A stretch of DNA of 53,179 nucleotides, from NCBI GenBank assembly GCA_009782875.1, contig WRIE01000014.1:1-53179 (forward strand), written 5' to 3'. The position numbers and the translations under genes are program-made. Under the pieces are notes generated by a model, which saw nothing but the letters and a program-made list of their open reading frames with translations, made no database searches and was not told where the DNA came from. Below, in pieces: positions 42,446-51,059 of this stretch. Positions within the stretch are counted from its first letter, which is position 1, and every line of letters starts with the position of its first letter. Origin of the DNA: Eubacteriaceae bacterium. GTDB lineage: Bacteria > Bacillota > Clostridia > Eubacteriales > Anaerofustaceae.

Positions 42446-44213
42446 ATGCCAATTAGCATAGACATAGACAAGATCGCCATCTACCTTGACTCCAGATGCA
42501 CACTGTCGCCCAGGCAAGGAAGCCCAAAGCAGACAGGTTTGGAGCCTATCCACAAAACTGTGTTCAATAACAAGAGCTTTGCCCCTAAAGAGCATATTGT
42601 TGAAGCTCTTGCAACTTTCTACGCTAACAAGAAAAACATTAGAGGCATTTGGGACAGCCTTACAGAGATTGAGCGGGAGTTTTTAACTCCAATTGTCCAT
42701 ACAAAAGGTAAAGAATTCCTTCCAACAACAATTGAAACAACAAAGAGACACAACCTCAGTTTTGAATTTGAAAACAGTTGGGGGCAAAATACCAGCGTTT
42801 TGGACAACTGCCGGTTTGCCAACCTTATATTTCTACACCTGCTTGAGATAAACAATATACAGTCAAAAGCGCCAATACTCTTCCCAAATGGCAGGGAAAT
42901 GCCTTGGTTTGTTGTCGATGCCCTTGATGATGCAGTGGGCAAGTTCCAATATGAATATACAGAGTACGTCCCAAACAAAAAAGATATTATCATTTGCCGT
43001 GAAGGCAGGCTTTCTGACTTTGCTGCCTTGACCCGTTTGGCAGCAAGCGAGCGTTTCAAGGCAAAACCAAAAACCTATGACATTACTAAAGCCAAACTTG
43101 CGAAAATGCCTTTAGCTATAGGCTTTGATGAAGTTTGTGACAGGGATGGCAAATTCTGCTCTCCAAAAGAAGCCAGACGCAACAACGACTTCAAGGTTGC
43201 CCTTCCCATGTTCCTGTTGGCTGCAAACTCCGGCCTTCTTGACATAGACAGCGAAGGCGATACAACTCCAGGAAAAGAGTCAGCCGACATGCTTTCATGG
43301 GCTTACAGCGAGCTGGCTAAGATAATGCTCCAGGATTATATGAGATCGGATATGATATATGAGCTTGCTTATGTGACATATATAAGAGCTTATGATGGCA
43401 ATTCGTGGATCCAGTGGCCTGAGGCAAGGCAATCGATGCTGAGCCTTTTAAAACCTGTCCAATTAACGAGTTTGTCAAGTTCGCGGATTTTGACAGGTAT
43501 GCGCAGATGTTCCACAGAGATTTCTTCAGGAGGCTTTTGAATTGCGCCGTATTTATAAGCGGCTACAATAAATCCTACAGGTCAAGCGAGCCTAGCTGGG
43601 AAGAGTGCGAAGCCCAGATATTGCGCCTGTTCCTTTCTTTTTTGTCTGTGATCGGCATGGTGGATGTCGCTTACACGCAAGATGCCCCCCGCATTTCTGA
43701 TGGGGATTTTTGTGTAGGATCGCCGGATTCAGGATAACCAATCTAGGGGCATGGGCGTTTGGCATGTCAGGCTCATATGAAGAGCTTGCGGCTCCCGACA
43801 CCCAAGCCGCAGATGGGCAATTGCTAGTCCTAGCCGACTATACTGTAGTGATTTCAGGCCTGAAGCCACGCATTGAGCATGAGACATACTTGAGCAAATT
43901 CCTCTCGAAAATATCCGATGATGAAAACGCTGTTATCTACAAAATTAACTTCAATTCGATTGCGAAAGCGCATAGCGCAGGCATATCTCCAAAAAAATTA
44001 AAAGGATACTTGGAAAAAGCGAGCAGCGAGCCGCTGCCAGCCAATGTGGCGCGGGCTTTTGACGATTGGCAAGCAAAGGCTGGCAGAATAAAAATCAGGC
44101 ATCTGGCAGTCCTGGAGACTGATGATGCTATATTGCTTGAAGAAATAAAGCATATGAAGGGAATGGGCAAAGTTATTACAAGCCAGCTAAAAAAACTCGG
44201 TGTCAATAAGTGA
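42446..44213 (+). pseudogene. Helicase-associated (Helicase_C_3-like) protein split by two -1 frame changes
   Basis: Three frames join into one protein of about 590 residues. Frame 1 runs 42446-43540. At 43447-43453 (T TTA AAA) moving back one base enters frame 2 (INEFVKFADFDRYAQMF and so on, to 43737). At the T run 43707-43711 another -1 step enters frame 3 (AGFRITNLGAWAFGMSGSYE and so on, to 44213). The last 130 residues match the Helicase_C_3/XPB-associated domain (LLVLADYTVVISGLKPRIE, then ISPKKLKGYLEK). Both breaks sit at homopolymer or slippery strings, so base loss, sequencing error and programmed frameshifting are all possible. The function in related proteins is unknown. Confidence 0.7.
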
Positions 44214-44367
44214 AAGCCAAGTTAAAAAAGCCAAGCCTAATCGAGTCGAACGGCTGGCTGGTCGACTAGCCAAAGGCATATTGCAGCAGCGCCGGCAAAC
44301 ATTGCACTTGCCCATCCGCTGCATGGATGCTAAGATTGTTCTAGAATGACTGTGAGGTGTATATATC

Positions 44368-45231
44368 TTGGCGACAAACATAGCCAAACCTGGTGCCCAT
44401 CCGGCTCTAGATAGCCTTCTCAACACAGTGTTTGAGGCAGACTGCCTAGAAAAAATGCAAGATATTCCCGATTGGTCCATTGACATGGTATTGTGCGACC
44501 TGCCTTACGGCATAACACAAAACGTGTGGGACAGCTACATACCGCTAGACCAATTATGGGAGCAATACCTTCGCATACTAAAACCCAAGGGAGTCGTCGC
44601 CCTGACATCATTTGGGGTTTTTACCGCAAAACTAATCCTCAGCCAGGAAAAGCTCTTCAAGTACAAGTGGATATGGGAAAAGTCAAAATCGACGAATTTT
44701 CTCAATTCGAAGAGGCAACCCCTTCGCAAACACGAGGATGTCTGCATTTTCTACCGGAGCCAGCCTACATACAACCCCCAGATGTCCCAAGGGGAAGCCT
44801 ATGACAAGGGCGTGCGCAAAGCCCAGATGAGCGGAAGCTACGGGGATTTCAACCCTGTCAGGGTGCAAAGCGGCGGCATGCGCTATCCCACCGATGTTGT
44901 CTACATCAAGACAGCTGAAGCGGAAGGGGAAGTTGTCCATCCTACCCAAAAGCCAGTCGAGCTGGGCAGGTATTTTGTGCGCACATACACAAATCCGGGG
45001 GATGTCGTCCTCGACAACGCATGCGGCAGCGGTTCTTTTCTTGTCGCAGCTCTTCTAGAGGGCAGGAATTTTATCGGAATTGAGAAAAATGAGGATGTCG
45101 CCCTTTTTAAGCGTGGCGATATCGATTATATCGAAGTGAGCGCCACACGTCTGGAAACTGCTTGGCGCTCAATGGGCAGTGATGGCAAACAGGGCGTTTA
45201 CATAAGCCCTTTGATCGAAAGCTTTAAATAA
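44368..45231 (+). CDS. DNA-methyltransferase, beta class (N4/N6-type)
   Basis: 287 residues with the catalytic motif as DLPY (44-47; DPPY is usual, DLPY occurs in some phage and orphan enzymes) located before the SAM motif DNACGSGSF (216-224), the order of the beta class. HPTQKPVEL (191-199) is the conserved segment seen in this group. The start is a TTG at 44368 with GAGGTG nine bases upstream. No restriction enzyme gene is adjacent, so it is probably an orphan methylase of regulatory or anti-restriction type. Confidence 0.88.
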   Translation: MATNIAKPGAHPALDSLLNTVFEADCLEKMQDIPDWSIDMVLCDLPYGITQNVWDSYIPLDQLWEQYLRILKPKGVVALTSFGVFTAKLILSQEKLFKYKWIWEKSKSTNFLNSKRQPLRKHEDVCIFYRSQPTYNPQMSQGEAYDKGVRKAQMSGSYGDFNPVRVQSGGMRYPTDVVYIKTAEAEGEVVHPTQKPVELGRYFVRTYTNPGDVVLDNACGSGSFLVAALLEGRNFIGIEKNEDVALFKRGDIDYIEVSATRLETAWRSMGSDGKQGVYISPLIESFK

Positions 45232-45347
45232 AAATGGAGCAGGCAAATGCCTGGCGCCAGAAACAGGGATTGGTTGTTGTTGCTGGCTTATCCCGCATCT
45301 CTGGTTATCAAAACAAATAGCTGATAATAATGCGCATTGCTGTTGTG

Positions 45348-45386
45348 AAAAAAAAGTGTATGTGGAGAAATACACTCCACATACAC
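45348..45386 (-). terminator. Terminator of the surface-protein gene
   Basis: Perfect 12-bp stem: GTGTATGTGGAG (45356-45367) with CTCCACATACAC (45375-45386), 7-nt loop; eight A residues at 45348-45355 give the T tract on the minus strand. Confidence 0.9.
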
Positions 45387-45408
45387 ACCAAACCAAATCC
45401 CGTTATCG

Positions 45409-46470
45409 CTAAAAACGCTTTGACAGGGATTTTTCCCAGAGCCGCAGTATCCCAGCCACGCTGACCATAGCTGGAAGCAGCCAAAAGGCATGGTTGAAGC
45501 TTACCGCTGTATCTGGGTTCCCGTACGCCCTGTCAACGGCAGGCCGCAAGCTCCACCGGTTTTGTGCAATAAAAGCAGCTGGCCGGCCAGGGCCTCTTGG
45601 CCTTAGCGCATTGTCGCCACCTGGCTCCGGTATAGCGATGCCAGGCCCGGGCTTGTCTTTTACATTGAAGAAGTTGGCAGAATGGCGCTTAAACTCCCCC
45701 CGCTCAACTATAAAATCCCCGACGAGATCCCCCCTGCTTGGCTTGTACCCGTTTGATCCGCTTGCCACTTGCCAGATCCTGCAAACATAAACTCCAGGAT
45801 CTAGGCGGTAAAACTTGCCATCCAAAGTAGTAGAAGCCATATTCTTGTTTTTTTCTATAACCAGCTTCACATACTCGGTCCCTTCTCCAACGATCTCGAT
45901 GCCATATTCAAAGACCAGGTTTATGTTTGATGCCAAATTTAAAACATTGGTGATCTCAAAGCCCAGGCCCCCATATGTGCAAACATTGTCAAATCTTTCG
46001 ACTGCTTTCACTGCATTCCCTGGCTCTACAGTGGCCTGCCCGGCTGCCACTTTGTGCACAGGCTCATAACCTGTGTCGTTTGCCTCTTGGGCTACGCTGT
46101 AGGTGTAAGCGCCTGCAGGCAAGTTGCTTATCTGGATAATGGCAGATGCTGATTTTTTGCCTTTGGGGACTGTCAATGAAGCTTGCGTTGTGCTGTTCCC
46201 GATTGTAATCGTGTATGAGAACCTCAAGTCTCCAAGCATTGCCTCTATATCAAGGGTGTTTTGGATTTCAAATTCTATGGCGCCTAAACCTGCAGGAGGG
46301 GGTGGCGGGCCAGGATCCGGGCTGGCTTCTTCGGTATCTTGTATCTCCTCCTCGCCCATTGCTCCCTGGGATGCCGCAGATGCTAGAATCCTGCTGCCTC
46401 TTGCTATTGGAGCCGATATTATATATGCAATGGCTACAATAACAATTAGTAATTTTTTCATATATTCCAT
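45409..46470 (-). CDS. Pilin-like surface protein with a variant sorting signal
   Basis: 353 residues. A signal peptide (MEYMKKLLIVIVAIAYIISA) is followed by an acidic, proline-rich linker and two similar beta-rich domains (about 60-155 and 165-270), each with a Y-x-Y-S-V or Y-V-C-R-I strand late in the domain, resembling Spy0128/FctA isopeptide pilin domains. The C-terminus has NPDTAVSF, a hydrophobic segment and a Lys/Arg tail, like a sortase sorting signal of unusual sequence. AAAGGAG sets the ATG at 46470. No sortase is in the window. Attachment by a sortase is inferred. Confidence 0.7.
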   Translation of the reverse strand: MEYMKKLLIVIVAIAYIISAPIARGSRILASAASQGAMGEEEIQDTEEASPDPGPPPPPAGLGAIEFEIQNTLDIEAMLGDLRFSYTITIGNSTTQASLTVPKGKKSASAIIQISNLPAGAYTYSVAQEANDTGYEPVHKVAAGQATVEPGNAVKAVERFDNVCTYGGLGFEITNVLNLASNINLVFEYGIEIVGEGTEYVKLVIEKNKNMASTTLDGKFYRLDPGVYVCRIWQVASGSNGYKPSRGDLVGDFIVERGEFKRHSANFFNVKDKPGPGIAIPEPGGDNALRPRGPGRPAAFIAQNRWSLRPAVDRAYGNPDTAVSFNHAFWLLPAMVSVAGILRLWEKSLSKRF

Positions 46471-46692
46471 TAATCTCCTTTTGTCCATGTTGTCCTTTGA
46501 TTACTGATGCCTCGTCGACAAGCAGATCGTAAAGCCTTTAAAATGGCTAATTTTCAATGATTTCTATTTAATCGAATCTGCGTCCAATCAATTTTATTGT
46601 AGCAATAAATTTATAAAATAATATTAAAACATAATTAAAACGATTACAATCAGGAAGGATCCGGGATTAATTGCGCATATAAAAAAAATGCA
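46471..46692. other. AT-rich intergenic region
   Basis: Leader of the surface-protein gene at the left, AT-rich otherwise. No gene. Confidence 0.4.
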
Positions 46693-46740
46693 CAAAAAAA
46701 GAAAAAACCGGCTAACGCTGCCCTTTAGCGTATTGCCGGC
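46693..46740 (-). terminator. Strong terminator facing left
   Basis: On the minus strand GCCGGCAATACGCT (from 46740) pairs with AGCGTTAGCCGG (ending at 46708) around AAAGGGC, followed by TTTTTTCTTTTTTT. It ends whatever is transcribed leftward from about 47290. Confidence 0.85.
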
Positions 46741-47291
46741 TTTTCATTGCTTAGCAAGTGAGCATGGTATTGGAGGATCCAAATGGGATCCTGTGTTTGT
46801 TTTCCCTCGCCTGAGCTGCGGCAGGGCTGCCCTAAAACAAATCTTCAAAGCAACAGACGTAAGTGTGCTGTCTGGCGCAGGCCGCCAAGCTGAAACGGCC
46901 AAAGCGCCAATTCTGCAAAGCAGCCGAATGGCCATATCCGGCGCTTTTTGCAGCGGATATCCAAATTTAGAACATGAGAGGTGCCCCACATAGCTGACAG
47001 GTTCGAGCCCGCCTGCCCAAGTCGCCAGGGCAGCGATAGGTGAAGTGGGCAATAAGGCAGCCAAAGCGCCTATGTGCCCTTAACAGTGCGCATAGAGAGC
47101 TTTCGAGTCAAGGTTCTGTGCTTGTTGCTGGTTTTCCCAATTGGCAATACAGCGCCATTTGCAATGCATACTGGATGCCAAGATGCTCTATTGATGGCTG
47201 TGCCTTTAAAGCATTCTCCCGCTTGGCAACCGTTGGCATGTGAAACTAGCCTTTTGGGTAAATGTGCAAGTCTAAGCTTCATTGCAATGTA
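46741..47291 (-). other. Leftward transcription unit of unknown nature (ncRNA or small ORFs)
   Basis: A stretch GC-richer than its flanks, bounded by a promoter (47292-47321) and a strong terminator (46693-46740). It contains a 106-codon frame on the minus strand (47064-46744) whose stop lies three bases from the terminator stem, and an upstream frame (from about 47282) beginning MKLRLAHLPKRLVSHANGCQ. Neither has a clear ribosome site or known family, and a hairpin (atatccg near 46934 with cggatat near 46953) lies inside. I cannot decide between a structured RNA and small proteins. It does not match RNase P, tmRNA or 6S RNA signatures that I can recognise. Confidence 0.4.
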
Positions 47292-47321
47292 ATTATAATA
47301 TAGAACAATACATAAAAACAA
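47292..47321 (-). promoter_or_regulatory. Promoter of the leftward unknown unit
   Basis: Minus strand: TTGTTT (47316-47321), an 18-bp spacer and TATAAT (47292-47297). Confidence 0.5.
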
Positions 47322-47858
47322 TGCGCAAGTTATTCACATCGAGGGTTATGTAAAGAACAGTGTATTATAATAAAACGCAAATATACTACCCACAGGCAAC
47401 CTAGGTTTTTGACTACTGGAAGCAAACGAAAGCTTTGCCTAACAAGCCCAAACCCAAAAAAATGCGCTGGCAAAGGAATTGTGCCAAATATCTATGATTT
47501 GAGGGAAAAAAGCCAATATCTTTTCGCTACAAGCCAGTTTTATAGTAATTTGCGAAATGTAGCAGTTATGGTTCCCAATAATTTCTGAAATAATTTCTGT
47601 ATTTTTTTTCAATGAAACGACCACAAGGCTGATAAGCAATTTAGGAAGCTTGAAAACAATTTGTAAAAAATTAACAAATTAACATACGAGACCTCGATTC
47701 GATTTAGTTGCTATGTTACAATTGAAAGAAGCTTGAACGAAAAAACTCTATTTGATTTGAAAACCATTAGTGTATAACAAAAGCTAAAAGCCAACACCGT
47801 TCGATAATACAGAATTGTGCCAATTTATAGTGCGTTGAATCTAACAAAAGGAGGGTTT
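47322..47858. other. AT-rich intergenic region upstream of the metal ABC transporter
   Basis: More than 500 AT-rich bases without a supported gene. AAAGGAGG for the next gene lies at the right edge. I could not identify a metal-regulator (Zur/MntR/DtxR) operator by eye. Confidence 0.4.
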
Positions 47859-48587
47859 ATGCCTCAATTAGTATGCGAAAACTTGACACTAGGCTACGAT
47901 GGGAACAACATAATCACCAACCTGTCTTTCGAGGTTAACGCCTCTGACTACTTATGCATTGTCGGGGAAAATGGCTCCGGCAAAAGCACATTGATAAAAG
48001 CTGTCGCAAACCTCATATCCCCTGTATCAGGATCTATCAGGAAGGGAGGCGGCCTGAAAGCCAACGAGATCGGATACTTGCCCCAGCAAACTGCAGTGCA
48101 AAAAGACTTTCCCGCCTCAGTGGAGGAGGTTGTCCGCTCCGGGTTCATCAACAGCAGCGGGCTGCGCCCGTTTTACACCAAGGAGCAGAAACTGCTTGCA
48201 AAGGAAAATATGGAAAGGCTGGAAATTTACGGTTTGGCAAAGCGTTGCTACCGTGAGCTGTCAGGCGGCCAGCAGCAGAGGGTGTTGCTGGCCAGGGCGC
48301 TGTGCGCCACCCGCAAGCTTCTTTTGCTGGACGAGCCAGTGGCAAGCCTGGATCCCCAGGCTTCTAGTGGAATGTATGACATAATAGCTAAACTCAACAA
48401 TACAGTGACGACAATAGTTATGGTTTCCCATGACATTGCCATATGCGTCAGCTATGCGTCCCATATACTGCATATCGGAGGCCGATCTGCCCTTTTCTTT
48501 GGCGCAAAGAAAGACTACTTGAATAGCGAATATGGGCGCAAGTTCGCTGGGCTGAGAGGAGTGAATAGGCGAGATGGATACTATTAA
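47859..48587 (+). CDS. znuC: Metal ABC transporter ATP-binding protein (ZnuC-like)
   Basis: 242 residues. ATPase subunit of a zinc/manganese-type importer at the inner face of the membrane. Walker A GENGSGKST (36-44), signature LSGGQ (134-138) and Walker B LLLDEP (155-160) are intact. AAAGGAGG precedes the ATG at 47859, whereas an in-frame start at 47817 does not have one. The next gene overlaps it by 14 bases, so the two are coupled. Zinc or manganese specificity cannot be told from this subunit. Confidence 0.85.
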   Translation: MPQLVCENLTLGYDGNNIITNLSFEVNASDYLCIVGENGSGKSTLIKAVANLISPVSGSIRKGGGLKANEIGYLPQQTAVQKDFPASVEEVVRSGFINSSGLRPFYTKEQKLLAKENMERLEIYGLAKRCYRELSGGQQQRVLLARALCATRKLLLLDEPVASLDPQASSGMYDIIAKLNNTVTTIVMVSHDIAICVSYASHILHIGGRSALFFGAKKDYLNSEYGRKFAGLRGVNRRDGYY

Positions 48588-49428
48588 TAAGCTGGTTATG
48601 TATTTCGAATACCCATTTGTGCGATCTGCCCTCCTTGTGGGTATGCTTATAGCCCTTTGCTCTGCTTTGCTTGGCGTCACATTGGTGTTGAAGCGCTTCT
48701 CTTTCATCGGGGACGGCTTGTCCCATGTGGCTTTTGGCGCCACGGCAGTAGCTGCGGCGCTGCAGATGGCAAACCAGTTCTGGCTGGTACTGCCTGTGAC
48801 AATCGTATCTGCTGTTTTGCTGCTTGCATCAGGCCAAAACTCAAAGACCAAGGGTGACGCTGCCGTTGCTATGGTCTCGGTGGGCTCATTGGCATTAGGC
48901 TACCTGGTGATGAGCCTCTATTCCAAATCAGCGAACTTGTCGGGTGATGTGTGCTCGACCCTCTTTGGGTCGACTTCTATACTGACATTGACTGGAACTG
49001 GGGTGTTGTTGTGCATAGCGCTCTCAATCCTTGTTGTCGCAGTGTTTTTGCTGTTTTACCACAAGATTTTTGCAGTGGTCTTCGACGAGGAGTTTATGTC
49101 GGCGACTGGGGTCGATGCAAAGGCTTACAATTTTATGTTGGCGGTTGTTATAGCTGTTGTGATAGTATTGGCGATGAATTTGGTAGGGGCTCTTTTGATA
49201 TCTGCGTTGGTGATCTTCCCGGCGTTGTCGGCTATGCGAGTCTTCAAGAGCTTTTTTGCCGTCAGCGTCTGTGCTGTGGTTGTCTCGGTTTGTTGTGCTG
49301 CTTTGGGTATATTGGCATCGATAGCCATAGGCGCGCCAGTAGGCTCGACAATCGTGGCAATCGATATAATTGGTTTTTTCCTGTTCTCCATTGTTGGCGC
49401 AATTTCCGGAAAAAATCCAGCAGTGTGA
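48574..49428 (+). CDS. znuB: Metal ABC transporter permease (ZnuB-like, ABC-3 family)
   Basis: 284 residues with about eight transmembrane helices and the ABC-3 hallmark SFIGDGLSHVAFGATAVA (residues about 43-60), where the His lies in the metal path. The ATG overlaps the end of znuC. The solute-binding lipoprotein (ZnuA/MntA) that normally completes such importers is not adjacent on either side, so it must be elsewhere or shared. Confidence 0.88.
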   Translation: MDTINKLVMYFEYPFVRSALLVGMLIALCSALLGVTLVLKRFSFIGDGLSHVAFGATAVAAALQMANQFWLVLPVTIVSAVLLLASGQNSKTKGDAAVAMVSVGSLALGYLVMSLYSKSANLSGDVCSTLFGSTSILTLTGTGVLLCIALSILVVAVFLLFYHKIFAVVFDEEFMSATGVDAKAYNFMLAVVIAVVIVLAMNLVGALLISALVIFPALSAMRVFKSFFAVSVCAVVVSVCCAALGILASIAIGAPVGSTIVAIDIIGFFLFSIVGAISGKNPAV

Positions 49429-49560
49429 TCTATGGAAATTCAAAAAAATATACTGCTGTTCCAACAGCGCCAAGGCTGCAGCATTAAAATAATTGATGCC
49501 AATGGGACAATCCTGGTTTCAAAAAGTTTTGGCAAAATAACAGCCAAATTTAAAAAATAC
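49429..49560. other. Short gap between znuB and the T-box promoter
   Basis: About 130 bases. A short plus-strand frame (from 49432, beginning MEIQKNILLFQQRQGCSIKI) is open to about 49585, but it has no ribosome site and ends in the next promoter, so it is not called. Confidence 0.35.
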
Positions 49561-49589
49561 TTGACAAGCAAACTCCAATATGTTTAAAT
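49561..49589 (+). promoter_or_regulatory. Promoter of the T-box/TRAP operon
   Basis: TTGACA (49561-49566), a 17-bp spacer and TTAAAT (49584-49589), a few bases upstream of the T-box leader. Confidence 0.7.
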
Positions 49590-49599
49590 ATTTCAAAAG

Positions 49600-49885
49600 C
49601 TGTGACGGAGAGAAAGATATCCTCACTCAGCATGCCAAGCGCTTAATGCTGGCAATTAGAGATACTGCGGGTGGTGCAAGCAGTTGCTGACGGATATGTA
49701 AATACACTTCTGAGCTGATACTCTGAAACCAAGTAGGAGTATACGGATGCCCGCCGTAATAGGGGCAGGGATTGTTTGATCCTGGCAAAGAGGCGGTTTA
49801 TTCAAACCGCAATTAGGGTGGTACCGCGGGAATGAATTCTCGTCCCTGAGCAAGTGAGAGCTTGCCCAGGGACTTTTGTTTTTTG
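49600..49885 (+). promoter_or_regulatory. T-box riboswitch, candidate tyrosine specifier
   Basis: The T-box core AGGGTGGTACCGCG (49814-49827) is present. Downstream is a terminator: GTCCCTG (49842-49848) and GCAAG pair with CTTGC and CAGGGAC (49867-49873), then TTTTGTTTTTT. Stem I features include GGAGAGAAAG near the 5' end and the distal GGTGGTGCAAG (about 49672-49682). The likely specifier, in the context AATACACTTCTGAG, is TAC at 49703-49705 (tyrosine); an offset reading ATA (isoleucine) cannot be excluded. TGGT fits a tRNA with discriminator A. Uncharged tRNA should open expression of the TRAP genes. Confidence 0.9.
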
Positions 49886-49912
49886 GGCAAGAATTAAAAG
49901 GAGAAAAATGAA

Positions 49913-50953
49913 ATGAAAAGCCTACTCAAAAAAGGGAGATCTACAATCGCAGTCGTCATGCTAATAAGCTTGCTTATGCCTGTATTGGCGGGATGCGGAA
50001 GTGGTGGAGACACACAGGAATTAAAACTAGCCCACTTTTGGCCGGCCTCACATCCGGTTGAGGTTGAACTGATCCAACCTTGGATCGCCGCAGTTGAAAA
50101 CGCGACTGAGGGCAGGGTAAAAGTCACCAGCTATCCAGGGGAAACCTTGATGACATCAGCTGAGATATATGAAGGGGTTAAAGAAGGCGTCGCCGACATT
50201 GGTTTGTCATGCTTTTCATATACCAGGGGCCAATTCCCCGTGTTAGAAGTTTTTGAATTGCCAGGCGTTATATACAATGATTCAGCTGCCGCTACAAAAG
50301 TTGCCTGGGAAGGCATCCAAGATCTCAACCCTAAGGAAGTCCAGGACACAAAGCTAATGATGGTTTTCACAACTGGACCGGGACATTTATTTACAAGAAC
50401 GCCTGTGAGGAACCTCGATGACCTCAAGGGATTGGAGATCCGGGCTACCGGGCTCAGCGCAGCGACTTTGAAAGCCCTGGGCGCCACGCCGGTTGCGATG
50501 TCCCAAGCTGAAGCTTACGAGTCTCTTTCCAAAGGCGTGGTCAAGGGCAATTTAGGGCCAACAGAGATACTGAAAGGCTGGAACCAGGCAGAAGTCACGA
50601 ATTGTATAACGATAACCCCGTTCTTGTACAATACTTTGTTCTTTTTCACTATGAATACTGGCCAATGGAATAAAATCAGTGAAAAAGACCAACAGGAGAT
50701 ATTGGAGATAAACCAAATGCTCTTTGATGATATAGCTTGCACCCTTTGGGACAAACAAAACGAGGCAGCGTATACATATGCTGTAGATGAAAAAGGCATG
50801 GAAGTAATCGAGTTGACAGCCGAAGAAATTGCGGTTTGGACTGATATGGTTAAATCTGTGCAAGATGAATATGTAACCAAAATAGATGGCCTGGGTTATG
50901 ATGGCCGTGGAGTTTTAGAAACTGTTATGGGATTGGCCGACAAGCACAAATAA
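49913..50953 (+). CDS. dctP: TRAP transporter substrate-binding lipoprotein (DctP family)
   Basis: 346 residues. Signal peptide with lipobox LAGC (Cys28), then a DctP-type bilobal binding protein. The conserved Arg contacting the substrate carboxylate lies in LKGLEIRATG. ELKLAHFWPASHPV at the start of the mature domain and VAMSQAEAYESLSKGVVKG near the middle are typical. In a Gram-positive the lipid anchor keeps it at the membrane beside DctQM. The ligand is expected to be a carboxylate; T-box control hints at an aromatic-amino-acid precursor. AAAGGAG precedes the ATG. Confidence 0.9.
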   Translation: MKSLLKKGRSTIAVVMLISLLMPVLAGCGSGGDTQELKLAHFWPASHPVEVELIQPWIAAVENATEGRVKVTSYPGETLMTSAEIYEGVKEGVADIGLSCFSYTRGQFPVLEVFELPGVIYNDSAAATKVAWEGIQDLNPKEVQDTKLMMVFTTGPGHLFTRTPVRNLDDLKGLEIRATGLSAATLKALGATPVAMSQAEAYESLSKGVVKGNLGPTEILKGWNQAEVTNCITITPFLYNTLFFFTMNTGQWNKISEKDQQEILEINQMLFDDIACTLWDKQNEAAYTYAVDEKGMEVIELTAEEIAVWTDMVKSVQDEYVTKIDGLGYDGRGVLETVMGLADKHK

Positions 50954-51059
50954 ACAATGTGGCAGTGCCGTCGGGCAAGCAACACCAAAATATAAAACCG
51001 TAAAGCGGGGAGCTCGCGTTATTCAAGCGGGTTTCTCGCCCGGGGTAGGAGAAACGATT

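Noticed and set aside
46975-47030. tRNA or tmRNA end suggested by ggttcgagcc
   Set aside because: The flanking bases do not form a 5-bp T stem or acceptor stem, and no anticodon arm or CCA end fits.
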